A stretch of DNA of 61,733 bases, taken from Pseudomonadota bacterium (GTDB taxonomy: Bacteria; Pseudomonadota; Gammaproteobacteria; Steroidobacterales; Steroidobacteraceae). The position numbers were made by a program, and so were the translations under genes. The DNA lies in the NCBI GenBank assembly GCA_021790795.1, contig JAJYFU010000003.1, positions 1 to 61,733 of the forward strand, given 5' to 3'. Below the pieces are notes generated by a model. That model saw only the letters and a program-made list of their open reading frames with translations. It made no database searches and was not told the DNA's origin. Below are positions 34,091 to 42,552 of this stretch, in pieces. Positions within the stretch are counted from its first letter, which is position 1, and each line of letters begins with the position of its first letter.

Positions 34091-35112
34091 CACGCGCCCC
34101 GGTCGAGCAGTTGCGCGATGCGCGCTGCGGTCGCCTCAGGCTCCGCGTCGCTCGCCGCCAGAGCGCAGCTGCGCCCGCGGCGTGGAGCATACAGCTGCGG
34201 CAGCGTCACCTTGAACAGACCAACCGTGACGGTGTCGGTCGCCGCCCCGAGGTGCATGAGGCCCGAGTCCGCGCACACGAAGCAATCCGCCGCATCGATC
34301 ACCGCGGCCACTTGGCGCGCGCGCCGCGAAGAAAATCCAGGAAGCTCCGGCAGCGACGCATGGCCCGAGGGCGGGCGAATCTCGATGAAGCGGGATTGCG
34401 GCGCGAGCTCGCGCAGCCGCCCAATCATGGCCCGCCACCAGGTGAGCCCGAAGCGCTTGGCGCCGGTGGCATGCGTCGCCACCGCGATCACCGTGCCCCG
34501 CGCCTCATCACCGGCCAGGCGGTGGATTTCCTGCCGGCCGAGTTGCCGCTCAGCCGGCGACAGGCGCATGGCGAGGGCCGCCTCATCGGCACGTGAGGCC
34601 TCAGGGTCGAGGTCAAACAGCGCACGGCGAACCAGGTACACCGGATACGCGCCCATGTGCCGCGGCGCGTCCTTGAACGGAATGCTGACATCGAGGCCCC
34701 GCTTGCGACGCGGATGCATGAAGCCGATCTTCAACCGCCCCGGAATCCACCGCGTGAGAAAGCGCGCCGTCCAGGAGTTCTGGCACGGGTCGATCACGAT
34801 ATCGTATCCGACGCGACACACGCGCAGCAGAGTGCCCGCATAGCGCAACGGGTGGCGCACGCCGCGAAACGGCAGTTCGTGCACGCGATACACGCCCGGG
34901 AACCCTTCGAATACCTCGTGAGCCGCGGGGCAGGCCGAAAGCACGTCGATGCGGGCGTTCGGCAGATTGGTCTGCAGCTCTTCGATCAGCGGGGTCAAGA
35001 GAACGGTATTACCGAGGCGCGTATTCGGTCGGCAGACCAGTATGGACGGACCCGTACCGGACTCCCGCCGGCGACTCGCCGCGGTGCTCGAATGTGTCGG
35101 TTGCAGGGACAT
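34090..35112 (-). CDS. Glycosyltransferase family 9 (heptosyltransferase-like)
   Basis: A 340-residue GT9 protein. The N-terminal domain opens ILVCRPNTRLGNTVLLTPLIEEL, the heptosyltransferase start with its Gly-Asp/Asn segment; the C-terminal nucleotide-sugar part contains THATGAKRFGLTWWRAMIGRL and ADCFVCADSGLMHLGAA, where the Asp-Ser/Thr-Gly-x-x-His motif binds the donor. It probably adds heptose or another sugar to lipopolysaccharide core on the cytoplasmic face. Start ATG 35112 is preferred to GTG 35118. Coupled to the downstream MBL gene by a TGATG overlap, though no functional link is known. Confidence 0.88.
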   Translation of the reverse strand: MSLQPTHSSTAASRRRESGTGPSILVCRPNTRLGNTVLLTPLIEELQTNLPNARIDVLSACPAAHEVFEGFPGVYRVHELPFRGVRHPLRYAGTLLRVCRVGYDIVIDPCQNSWTARFLTRWIPGRLKIGFMHPRRKRGLDVSIPFKDAPRHMGAYPVYLVRRALFDLDPEASRADEAALAMRLSPAERQLGRQEIHRLAGDEARGTVIAVATHATGAKRFGLTWWRAMIGRLRELAPQSRFIEIRPPSGHASLPELPGFSSRRARQVAAVIDAADCFVCADSGLMHLGAATDTVTVGLFKVTLPQLYAPRRGRSCALAASDAEPEATAARIAQLLDRGA

Positions 35113-35161
35113 CGGCACATTCTCGCCGATGTCCCGAACGCCGAACAGTCGGCCCGCTCGC

Positions 35162-36475
35162 TTAGTTTCCGGCGCCCCCTCCCTGGACGCTGTAGCCGCG
35201 CGCGTGCAGGCAGGCGATCATTGCCCGCTGGTAGCCGGCGCGCATGTGCGCCGAGGCGTTGGAATCCTGCGCCGACCGCATCGGGTTGAAGCCACTTTGC
35301 GCCACGGCCCACTTGTGGCATGCGTACTGATCGTTCGCAGTCTGCTGCCGCGACTGCCCTTTTTTCGGCGTCACCCGCAGACCGAGCACGCCGCTTCCGC
35401 CGCCCGCGGTATACGTCTGGGTCGATGCCTGCGGCCCCGTGCCGCTACTCGAGACCGGCGGGGGATCGGTCACCACGTAGCCCTGGTAATACGGGCTCCA
35501 TGTGTAGTACACCCGATTGACGTAGTAGTACGGTACGCCGCTGAAGCTCAGCATGACGGCCCCAGTCGGAATGCTCCCCAGATACCAAGGATAGTTCCAG
35601 TTGTAATTGACCGGCGGCCAGTACATGCCACCCCAGTCGCCGCCCACCCAGAGCGCCCCATTCCAACCGAAGCCGGGACCGCCCCAGCCCCAGCCCGGAG
35701 CTTCCCATCCGTCTCGCCAGCCGTCGCCCTGCCAGCCGCCACCCTGCCAGCCGCCACCCTGCCAGCCGCCACCCTGCCAGCCGCCACCCTGCCAGCCGCC
35801 ACCCTGCCAGCCCCCGTGCCAGTTCCGCCGCGGGTCGCCATGCCACCCGCCCATGCGGGCGGCCGGGAAGTGACCGTCGCGAAACTGGCCACCGCGAAAC
35901 GGCCGGCCGTGAAACTGACCGCCGTGAAACTGACCGCCGTGAAACTGACCGCCGTGAAACTGACCGCCGTGAAACTGACCGCCGTGAAACGGCCTGCCGC
36001 CAAAGTGACCGCCCCCGAAGTGCGGCCCCGCGAAATGCCCGCCGCCGTGAAAGTGACCGCCCCCGAAGTGCGGCGCGGCGAAGTGGCCGCCGCCGTGAAA
36101 GTGACCGCCCCCGAAGTGCGGCGCGGCGAAGTGGCCGCCGCCGTGAAAGTGGCCACCCCCGAAGTGCGGCGCGGCGAAGTGGCCGCCGCCGTGAAAGTGG
36201 CCACCCCCGAAGTGCGGCGCGGCGAAGTGGCCGCCGCCTTGAAAGTGGCCACCCCCAAAGTGCGGCGCGGCGAAATGCCCGCCACCACCCCGGCGCACGG
36301 CAGCATGCGACGGAACCGCGGCGACGGTCATTGCCACCGCCAGGGCAAGGAGAGAACACGAGATCGCGACCGCGCGCCGCAGCGCGCCTCGCTCGCGTCG
36401 ATGCAACAATACGTCGTCGGGGTCGCCCGCGACCAGGGGAACACAACGCAATTCAGCCGGGTTGGTTCTAGACAT
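35162..36475 (-). CDS. Exported His/Gly/Trp-rich repeat protein
   Basis: A 437-residue protein with a signal peptide (AVAISCSLLALAVAMTVAAVPSHA, residues 35-58). Residues 64-159 are six copies of a 16-residue unit (GGGHFAAPHFGGGHFH), 165-189 five copies of GGQFH, and 225-249 five copies of GGGWQ. The rest is a Tyr/Trp/Pro-rich beta segment (VPYYYVNRVYYTWSP) like DUF6515 proteins, and a C-terminal helical domain with two Cys (DQYACHKWAVAQSGF, MIACLHARGY) seen at the end of several glycine-zipper envelope proteins. More than 30 His residues suggest binding of Zn, Ni or Cu in the periplasm or cell wall. GGGGGAG precedes the ATG at 36475; the longer upstream frame lacks this site. Confidence 0.85.
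   Translation of the reverse strand: MSRTNPAELRCVPLVAGDPDDVLLHRRERGALRRAVAISCSLLALAVAMTVAAVPSHAAVRRGGGGHFAAPHFGGGHFQGGGHFAAPHFGGGHFHGGGHFAAPHFGGGHFHGGGHFAAPHFGGGHFHGGGHFAAPHFGGGHFHGGGHFAGPHFGGGHFGGRPFHGGQFHGGQFHGGQFHGGQFHGGQFHGRPFRGGQFRDGHFPAARMGGWHGDPRRNWHGGWQGGGWQGGGWQGGGWQGGGWQGGGWQGDGWRDGWEAPGWGWGGPGFGWNGALWVGGDWGGMYWPPVNYNWNYPWYLGSIPTGAVMLSFSGVPYYYVNRVYYTWSPYYQGYVVTDPPPVSSSGTGPQASTQTYTAGGGSGVLGLRVTPKKGQSRQQTANDQYACHKWAVAQSGFNPMRSAQDSNASAHMRAGYQRAMIACLHARGYSVQGGGAGN
35729..35818 (-). repeat. 15-bp tandem repeat coding GGGWQ
   Basis: Six near-identical 15-bp units inside the His/Gly-rich gene, five of them coding GGGWQ and the first HGGWQ. Confidence 0.9.
35909..35983 (-). repeat. 15-bp tandem repeat coding GGQFH
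   Basis: Five copies of a 15-bp unit in the same gene. Confidence 0.92.
35999..36286 (-). repeat. 48-bp tandem repeat coding a 16-residue His-rich unit
   Basis: Six copies of 48 bp with few substitutions, in frame with the gene. Units 2-5 are identical at protein level; the first ends in Gln and the last has AGPHF and ends in Gly, so the edges have diverged, as expected for unequal-crossover arrays. Confidence 0.93.
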
Positions 36476-36655
36476 AAGCTTCTCCCCCACGGCACCGCAT
36501 CCCACGCATATCCGCAGGCCTAATTGCGCCGCGGTACATTTGAATTGGACCACCCCGGCACCATTCTGTTCAATTGCTGACGAGTACCTGACGCCTGAGC
36601 TTCTCGAGGGGTGACGGCGGTCATGCGCCTGCGCTCGAGGTGACTCCGCCTGCGT

Positions 36656-37186
36656 TCACTGGGCATCACTTTCCGTCTGGCCATCGCTCCCGGCGCGAGG
36701 CTCTACGACACTCCCGGCAGACTCTGGCGTCTCGGTCGCAGCGGGCGGGTTTTCCGCCGCATCCGCACGGGCGCCTTCCGGCGCCGACTGCGCCGTGACC
36801 ACTCGAATGGACGGCGGCTCGGCGTGCCGCCGCTGAAGCGTCAGGGTGTTTTCGAGCTGCAGCGCGATACCCTCGGGCACGATCTGGATCGCCTTGGTCG
36901 AGCTGCGCGGCATCGGCACCCGCATCGCGAGGCAGTAGTTGACGATCGCCGCGGCGATGATTGGCAGCAGATACGTGCGTTGCGCGACCTCCGTCTTCCC
37001 TGGCACCCGGATGGACATAACGACGCCGCGCGCACTTTCGTCGGCACCGTCAATCGTTGAGACCTCGGCCAGCTGCGCACCGGCCGGCCAGCGACCGTGT
37101 TTGACGTCGAGCTCGATCAACGCATCGACCACCGTGTCGAGTGGCAACAGAAGACGTCTGGACTCGTGGATCAACGTGTTCGCCAT
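36656..37186 (-). CDS. Hypothetical protein with disordered acidic tail, 176 aa
   Basis: I do not recognise this protein. Residues 1-115 look folded (LIHESRRLLLPLDTVVDALIELDVKHGRWP, RTYLLPIIAAAIVNYCLAMRVPMPRSSTKAIQIVPEGIALQLEN). The last 55 residues are Ala/Glu/Pro/Ser-rich and probably disordered. The LLPIIAAAIVNYCLAM segment is hydrophobic but short for a membrane helix and may be buried. GGGAAC lies before the ATG at 37186. It stands alone between the repeat protein and the homogentisate genes. Confidence 0.6.
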   Translation of the reverse strand: MANTLIHESRRLLLPLDTVVDALIELDVKHGRWPAGAQLAEVSTIDGADESARGVVMSIRVPGKTEVAQRTYLLPIIAAAIVNYCLAMRVPMPRSSTKAIQIVPEGIALQLENTLTLQRRHAEPPSIRVVTAQSAPEGARADAAENPPAATETPESAGSVVEPRAGSDGQTESDAQ

Positions 37187-37343
37187 GATGTTCCCGCTGC
37201 CGACTGTTGCTCTCTGCGGCGACCCGTGATGGGGCCAGGCACCACTGAACCAGCGCAGTATATTGATTTTCACGGTTTCGGGAGCACTGTCCCTGAGAAA
37301 GCTCCGTCCATCACCCCGCGCTCGCGTGACGCGCGGTGCCCCA

Positions 37344-38657
37344 TCAGGCCGACGGCAGCACCAGCCCCGCGGCCTCTCCGAAGCCGATTCGCACGAAGCC
37401 CGGCCGCTGGCATCCGCCGCGCAAGATGACCCGGTCGCCATCGGCGAGAAATGCCCGCTGCTCTGCGCTCGGCAGCGCCAGCGGTCGGGTACCTGCGGCG
37501 GTGAGCTCCAGCAGAGATCCGGCCTGCTCGGGCAGCGGTCCGGATTGCGTGCCCGTGCCCAGCAGGTCCCCTGGAGCCAGATTGCAGCCATTGATCGTGT
37601 GGTGAGCGACCATCTGCGCAATCGACCAGTAGCTGTCACGGAAATTCGAGCGCGACAGCCGCTGCGGCGCAAGATTCCGCGCGCGCATCGCGGCGGTCTC
37701 GAGCGCCGCTTCGAGCTCGATCTCGACCGCGCCCGCGGCGCGCAGCGCGGGGCAGTCGAGATACGCCAGTGGCGGCGGGTCCTGCGCCGAGCGCCGCCAG
37801 GGCGCACGAAACGGCGCCAGCGCCTCGAGCGTCACCACCCAGGGGGATACGGTGGTGACGAAATTCTTGGCGAGAAATGGGCCTAGCGGCTGGTATTCCC
37901 ATGCCTGCAGGTCACGGGCCGACCAGTCGTTGAGCAGGCATAGGCCGAAGACATGCTCTTCGGCGTGCTCGATCGGAATGGGCTCACCGAGCCGGTTGCC
38001 GCGACCGATGTACACCCCGAGCTCGAGCTCGTAGTCGAGCCGCTCGGTCGGCCCCAGGTGCGGACATTCGGCACCGCGCGGCATCAGCTGACCGCGCGGC
38101 CGGCGCACGCCGGCACCGCTCACGACGATGGAGGACGCCCGACCGTGATAGGCGATGGGCACCCATTTGTAGTTCGGCAGCAGCGGCTGGTCGGGGCGAA
38201 ACAGCCGGCCGACGGCGGTGGCATGATGGATCGAGGTATAGAAATCCGTGTAATCGCCGATGCGCGCCGGCACGGCAAACTGTGCGGCCGACTGGGGGAC
38301 GAGCGCGGCGGCGAGCTGCCCGGCCTCGCCCGAGCCGGCGCGCAGCACCTGGGAGAGCCAGCGCCGCAGGGCCAGCCACGCCGGCGCTCCGAGCGCCATC
38401 AACGCATTCAGGGCCGGCTGCGCGCACGCGGCAATGGCCTGCGCGACCGTATCCTCGGACGCCGCGGCCGCCCCGAGCGCGGTCAGATCGAGGATGGCGT
38501 CGCCAATCCCGACGCCGCAGCGCAGCGGCTCGGCGCTGCCGGAACGACGAAACACCGTGAACGGCAGGTTCTGGATGGGAAAGTCGCAACCCGCCCGGTT
38601 CGCCGTACTCACCCAGCTGGTCAGCCGCGGATCATGCGTTTCGTCGAGCTCGCGCAT
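37344..38657 (-). CDS. fahA: Fumarylacetoacetase
   Basis: A 437-residue enzyme that splits fumarylacetoacetate to fumarate and acetoacetate, the last step of tyrosine/homogentisate degradation. The N-terminal SH3-like part (NLPFTVFRR, CGVGIGDAILDL) and the catalytic domain are both present: FYTSIHHATAVGRLFRP with the general-base His, PNYKWVPIAYHGRASSIV, ELELGVYIGRGNRLGEPIPIEHAEEHVFGLCLLNDWSARD with metal-binding Glu/Asp, and GDLLGTGTQSG. It begins 11 nt after the stop of hmgA, so the two are one operon. Start ATG 38657 follows GGCGGA; 19 more codons are open upstream. No maleylacetoacetate isomerase or hppD gene lies in this window. Confidence 0.93.
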   Translation of the reverse strand: MRELDETHDPRLTSWVSTANRAGCDFPIQNLPFTVFRRSGSAEPLRCGVGIGDAILDLTALGAAAASEDTVAQAIAACAQPALNALMALGAPAWLALRRWLSQVLRAGSGEAGQLAAALVPQSAAQFAVPARIGDYTDFYTSIHHATAVGRLFRPDQPLLPNYKWVPIAYHGRASSIVVSGAGVRRPRGQLMPRGAECPHLGPTERLDYELELGVYIGRGNRLGEPIPIEHAEEHVFGLCLLNDWSARDLQAWEYQPLGPFLAKNFVTTVSPWVVTLEALAPFRAPWRRSAQDPPPLAYLDCPALRAAGAVEIELEAALETAAMRARNLAPQRLSRSNFRDSYWSIAQMVAHHTINGCNLAPGDLLGTGTQSGPLPEQAGSLLELTAAGTRPLALPSAEQRAFLADGDRVILRGGCQRPGFVRIGFGEAAGLVLPSA

Positions 38658-38668
38658 CGATCCGCCCT

Positions 38669-40021
38669 TCAGATCGCCTCGTCCGGCGCAAATCGCCTCG
38701 TAAGACCGAGCCAACAGCGCGCATAGTCCCGCTGGCGCTGCGGCATCTCCAGCGCCCGCGGTGTTGGACGAATCAGAGTGCGCGTCTCGAACATGAACGC
38801 CAGAGTGGCGTCGATGCGCTGCGGGATGCTCGTATCAACCGCGCTCGCGCGCTCGAAGGTCTCGGCATCCGGACCGTGCCCGCTCATGCAATTGTGCAGC
38901 GAGGCCCCGCCCGGCTCGAAGCCGTGCGCCTTGGCATCGTAGACCCCGTGGATGAGCCCCATGAATTCGCAGGCGACGTTGCGGTGAAACCACGGCGGGC
39001 GGAATGTGTCCTCAGCCACCTGCCAGCGGGGAGGAAAGATCACGAAATCGATCGCATCCACCCCGGGCGTATCGCTAACCGAGTGCAGCACGAGAAGGAT
39101 CGAGGGATCGGGATGGTCGTAGCTCAGCGAGCCGATGGTGTTGAATCGGCGCAGATCGTACTTGTAGGGGGCATGATTGCCGTGCCAGGCGACCACGTCG
39201 AGCGGCGAATGATCGATCGAAGCGCTCCACAGCGTGCCGCCGAACTTGGCCACCAGCTCCATGGGCGCATCGCGGTCCTCATACCAGGCGACGGGCGTCT
39301 GGAAGTCGCGCGGGTTGGCGAGCCCATTGGCGCCGATTGGCCCGAGATCGGGCAGTTTCATCGGCGCGCCGAAGTTTTCGCAGACATAGCCGCGCGCCTC
39401 GCCGTCCCGCAGCTCGACCCGAAAACGCAGGCCTCGCGGCAGCACCACGATTTCCTGCGGTCCGGCCTCGATCAGTCCCAGCTCACTCGCCACGCGCAGC
39501 CGCCCCAGCTGCGGCACGATGAGGAGTTCGCCATCGGCATCGTAGAAGAAGCGCTCGCGCATCGAGCGATTGGCCAGGTACCAGTGGATCGCGCAGCCGC
39601 TGTGCGCATCGCTCGAGCCCGTGCCACCGATGGTGAGGAGCCCATCGATGAAATCCGTCGGCGCCCCCGGCACGGGCGGAGCGCTCCAGCGCAGAGGGTC
39701 CGGCGGCGCGCTGAGCTCGCTGAAGCGGCCGAGCAGCCCCTGATGCGCGAGCGGCCGAAATGGCCCGTGAAGCGCCGCCGGACGAATACGATAGAGCCAG
39801 CTGCGCCGGTTCGCGTGGCGAGGCGCGGTGAATGCCGTGCCGGAGAGCTGTTCGGCGTACAAGCCGTAGGGACAGTGCTGCGGCGAGTTGCGTCCCAGCG
39901 GCAATGCCCCGCGCAACGCTTCCGTGGCGAACTGATTGCCGAAGCCGCTCAAATACTCGAGCGGACGGCGTGGTTCGACCGCCGCCGACGGTGCGGTCGT
40001 GGAAGCGGGTGCGGAGCACAT
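38669..40021 (-). CDS. hmgA: Homogentisate 1,2-dioxygenase
   Basis: A 450-residue Fe(II) dioxygenase that opens homogentisate to maleylacetoacetate. Family text includes [43 protein letters not shown] at the start, and the iron-site region near the C-terminus: [31 protein letters not shown] (His, His, Glu) and [17 protein letters not shown] stands 6 nt before the ATG at 40021; 30 upstream codons are open but precede this site. It is divergent from a MarR-type regulator, with a palindromic site between. Confidence 0.95.
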   Translation of the reverse strand: MCSAPASTTAPSAAVEPRRPLEYLSGFGNQFATEALRGALPLGRNSPQHCPYGLYAEQLSGTAFTAPRHANRRSWLYRIRPAALHGPFRPLAHQGLLGRFSELSAPPDPLRWSAPPVPGAPTDFIDGLLTIGGTGSSDAHSGCAIHWYLANRSMRERFFYDADGELLIVPQLGRLRVASELGLIEAGPQEIVVLPRGLRFRVELRDGEARGYVCENFGAPMKLPDLGPIGANGLANPRDFQTPVAWYEDRDAPMELVAKFGGTLWSASIDHSPLDVVAWHGNHAPYKYDLRRFNTIGSLSYDHPDPSILLVLHSVSDTPGVDAIDFVIFPPRWQVAEDTFRPPWFHRNVACEFMGLIHGVYDAKAHGFEPGGASLHNCMSGHGPDAETFERASAVDTSIPQRIDATLAFMFETRTLIRPTPRALEMPQRQRDYARCWLGLTRRFAPDEAI

Positions 40022-40044
40022 GGCGGACTCCCGGTATGCTTTAC

Positions 40045-40060
40045 TTGTATGATGACACAA
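40045..40060. promoter_or_regulatory. Candidate MarR-family operator between hmgA and its regulator
   Basis: TTGTATGATGACACAA, an inverted repeat with TTGT/ACAA arms in the 74-nt divergent space. It lies 24 nt upstream of the hmgA ATG and would overlap promoter elements in both directions. Confidence 0.4.
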
Positions 40061-40095
40061 ATAGTTGCGCTCGCAACCGACTCGGAGATACGCCG

Positions 40096-40557
40096 GTGAC
40101 CGCTCGTTCAACGCCAGAGCAAACGCTCGAGCTCGCCGCCTTCGTGCCCTTCCGCCTCAACCGTCTGGCCGACGGGGTCAGCCAGCACCTGGCGGGGGTC
40201 TATCGAAAGCGGTTTGGGCTGGACATTCCGCAGTGGCGGGTCATGGCCACCGTGGGCTCCAAGCACGACTGCACCGCTCAATACATCGCCGCCAGCACCC
40301 GCATGCACAAGACCCGGGTCAGCCGCGCAATCGCCGAGCTCGAGGTGCGGCAGCTCATCGAGCGGGCCTCGAGCAGCGACGATCGGCGGCAGCGTCAAGT
40401 CCGCCTGAGCCGGACCGGCCGGCGCATGTACAGCGAGCTCGTACCGCTTGCCCTGGAGCGGGAAGCCGCGCTCCTGTCCTGCCTGGGTCCGGAGCAATTG
40501 GCGGGCTTCATGGTCGGCGTCGAGACGCTCGAGCGCTTCCTGCAGCTGGAGGATTGA
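40096..40557 (+). CDS. MarR-family regulator, likely of homogentisate genes
   Basis: A 153-residue winged-helix protein. The helix-turn-helix reads [23 protein letters not shown], with the wing [22 protein letters not shown]- and C-terminal helices form the usual dimer. It is divergent from hmgA-fahA, so control of that operon is likely, with homogentisate or a relative as ligand. Start GTG 40096 is chosen; the open frame upstream runs through the operator and into hmgA. The next gene begins 5 nt after its stop. Confidence 0.85.
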   Translation: MTARSTPEQTLELAAFVPFRLNRLADGVSQHLAGVYRKRFGLDIPQWRVMATVGSKHDCTAQYIAASTRMHKTRVSRAIAELEVRQLIERASSSDDRRQRQVRLSRTGRRMYSELVPLALEREAALLSCLGPEQLAGFMVGVETLERFLQLED

Positions 40558-40562
40558 GGAGC

Positions 40563-41057
40563 ATGGGAAACATGGGCCGGCTATTGCGCGCAACGGTATT
40601 GCCGACATTGATGCTCGTGAGCGGCCTCGCGCACGCCGCCACGGTTCCGGTTGCACGCTCCACGCAGTTGCGGCTCGAAGCCGCGATTCACGGCGGCAGC
40701 GCGGTGCTGTATGTCGTGCAACGAGACGACCACGCGCCCATCGACGGCGCGGGAAGGGTCACCGCCGATCTCAATGGACACGCTCTGACCCTGCGGGCCG
40801 ACGGGACGGGCTATGCTTTCTCGCTCGCCGGCCTGCCGGCCGGCCGTCAGAGCCTGCAGGTCGTGGTCGCTCACGACGGCATTCGCGAGCTGCTGAGCGG
40901 AACGATCACGCTACCGAAGCCCTCCCCGGCGGCCGGAGCGTTCGCCCTGCTCGAGCGCCACGGCTACGGGGCCTGGTGGATCCTCAACATCGTGGTGCTC
41001 CTGCTCGCGGCGCGGCTGATCATGCGCCGCAAGACGCCCCCGCCCGACTCCCGTTAG
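40563..41057 (+). CDS. Unknown exported protein with C-terminal membrane helix
   Basis: A 164-residue protein of unknown function. It has a signal peptide (LLRATVLPTLMLVSGLAHAA, cleavage near residue 26), a beta-rich periplasmic domain of about 95 residues (RLEAAIHGGSAVLYVVQRD, GRVTADLNGHALTLRADGTGYAFSLAGLPAGRQSLQVVVAH) that resembles an FixH- or Ig-like fold, and a C-terminal helix AWWILNIVVLLLAARLI followed by a basic RRK tail. So it is anchored in the inner membrane with a periplasmic domain. GAGGAG is close to the ATG. It follows the MarR gene by 5 nt and may be cotranscribed. Confidence 0.65.
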   Translation: MGNMGRLLRATVLPTLMLVSGLAHAATVPVARSTQLRLEAAIHGGSAVLYVVQRDDHAPIDGAGRVTADLNGHALTLRADGTGYAFSLAGLPAGRQSLQVVVAHDGIRELLSGTITLPKPSPAAGAFALLERHGYGAWWILNIVVLLLAARLIMRRKTPPPDSR

Positions 41058-41100
41058 CCCGAGCGGGCCGCTCCCGCATCACCGGCGTGGCGGCGACCGA

Positions 41101-42546
41101 TCAGTGAATGACATGCGCACACAGGTCGAGCAGCGGCGCCGGAAATACGCCGAGTACGAGCACCGCCGCCGCGTTGACGCCGAGCGCGAAGCGCACTCCG
41201 ACGGACCGCTCCGTCGGCGGCAGTGTTTCCGGCGCATCATCGAAGTACATCAGCTTCACGACGCGCAGATAGTAGAACGCGCCGACCACCGACATGACCA
41301 CGGCGATGATCACCAGCCACAGATGGCTCGATTCCCACAGCGCCTGGATGATGCGCAGCTTGGCCCAGAATCCCACGAACGGCGGCACACCGGCGGTGGA
41401 GAACATCAGCATGGCCATCGCCAGCGCGAGCAATGGATCGCGCCGATACAAGCCCTTGTAATCGGATAGCTTATCCGCCTCGAAACCCTTGCGGCTGGCG
41501 AGCACGACCACTCCGAAGGAGCCGAGCGACACCAGCACGTACACCAGCGTGTAGTACAGCGCTGCGGCATAACCGCTCGCCGTGCCGGCCACGAATCCGA
41601 GAATGATGAAGCCGACGTGCGAGATCGTCGAATACGCCAACATGCGCTTGATGTTGGTCTGCGCGATGGCCACGACGTTCCCGACCACCAGGGTCAGCAC
41701 GGCGATCGGCATCAGCATGCGCGTCCAGTCGACGGTCGCCCCCGCAAGGCCGTGCGCGAGCAGCCGCAGCGCCAGCGCGAAGTAGGCGATTTTCGGCGCC
41801 GTGCCGATGAACAGCGTGACGCTGGTCGGTGCGCCCTCGTACACGTCGGGCAGCCACATGTGGAAAGGGACCGCGCCGAGCTTGAAGGCCACCGCCACGA
41901 CGATGAACGTGACTGCAAGCACCACCCCCAGGCTGTCCGGCGCGGTGACCGCCCCGGCGATGCGGCCCAGATTGAGCGTCCCGGTCAGCCCGTACACGAT
42001 CGACATGCCGTACAGCAGCATGCCCGAGGCGATCGCCCCGAGCACGAAGTACTTCATGGCCGCCTCCGCCGCCACGCCCGACTCGCGATCAAAGGCCACC
42101 ATCGCATACACCGACAGCGCCAGCAGCTCCACGCCCAGATACACCGTGAGCAGGCTGTTGGCCGAGATGAGCACGAAGATGCCGAGCAGCGCCGTCAGGG
42201 CGAGCACGTAATACTCCCCCTTGAGAATCTCGCGGTTGCGCAGATAGGCGCGCGAATACAGCAGCGCGACGGCGACGGACAGGAACCCGGCGAGCTTCAG
42301 CACGAACGCCAGAGGATCGGCGACATAAGAGCCGTCGAACAACACCACGCGGTGCGTCACGTCGGCGAACGCCACCGTGAGACCCGCGCCGACCGCAAGC
42401 ACCAGAAGCGTGAGCGTTCCGGTGGCGCCCTGGCGCTTCACCCCGATGAACGCCTCGAACAGCAGCACCAGGCAGATCGCCGCGGCCAGATAGATCTCCG
42501 GAACCGCGGGCCCCAGGGAATGCAGAGTCATCATGGATTCGGACAT
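41101..42546 (-). CDS. nuoN: NADH:quinone oxidoreductase subunit N
   Basis: Last gene of the nuo operon. A 481-residue antiporter-like membrane subunit with about 14 helices. The family core ANSLLTVYLGVELLALSVYAMVAF carries the membrane Glu; the discontinuous helices with conserved Lys are in KLGAVPFHMWLPDVYEGAP and QTNIKRMLAYSTISHVGFIILG. It forms one proton channel of the membrane arm. The ATG at 42546 is 6 nt after the nuoM stop; the internal Met-Met four codons on could also start. Confidence 0.96.
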   Translation of the reverse strand: MSESMMTLHSLGPAVPEIYLAAAICLVLLFEAFIGVKRQGATGTLTLLVLAVGAGLTVAFADVTHRVVLFDGSYVADPLAFVLKLAGFLSVAVALLYSRAYLRNREILKGEYYVLALTALLGIFVLISANSLLTVYLGVELLALSVYAMVAFDRESGVAAEAAMKYFVLGAIASGMLLYGMSIVYGLTGTLNLGRIAGAVTAPDSLGVVLAVTFIVVAVAFKLGAVPFHMWLPDVYEGAPTSVTLFIGTAPKIAYFALALRLLAHGLAGATVDWTRMLMPIAVLTLVVGNVVAIAQTNIKRMLAYSTISHVGFIILGFVAGTASGYAAALYYTLVYVLVSLGSFGVVVLASRKGFEADKLSDYKGLYRRDPLLALAMAMLMFSTAGVPPFVGFWAKLRIIQALWESSHLWLVIIAVVMSVVGAFYYLRVVKLMYFDDAPETLPPTERSVGVRFALGVNAAAVLVLGVFPAPLLDLCAHVIH

Positions 42547-42552
42547 CGTGCT

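Noticed and set aside
35729-36286. Regular repeats that could suggest a CRISPR array
   Set aside because: Units are directly contiguous, have no unique spacers, keep a coding frame and encode peptide repeats.
34949-36523. 524-codon plus-strand ORF with PAATL and KLTAV repeats
   Set aside because: It is the antisense of the His/Gly repeat gene; the repeats are mirrored, it lacks a signal or domain, and the minus-strand gene has a strong ribosome site and signal peptide.
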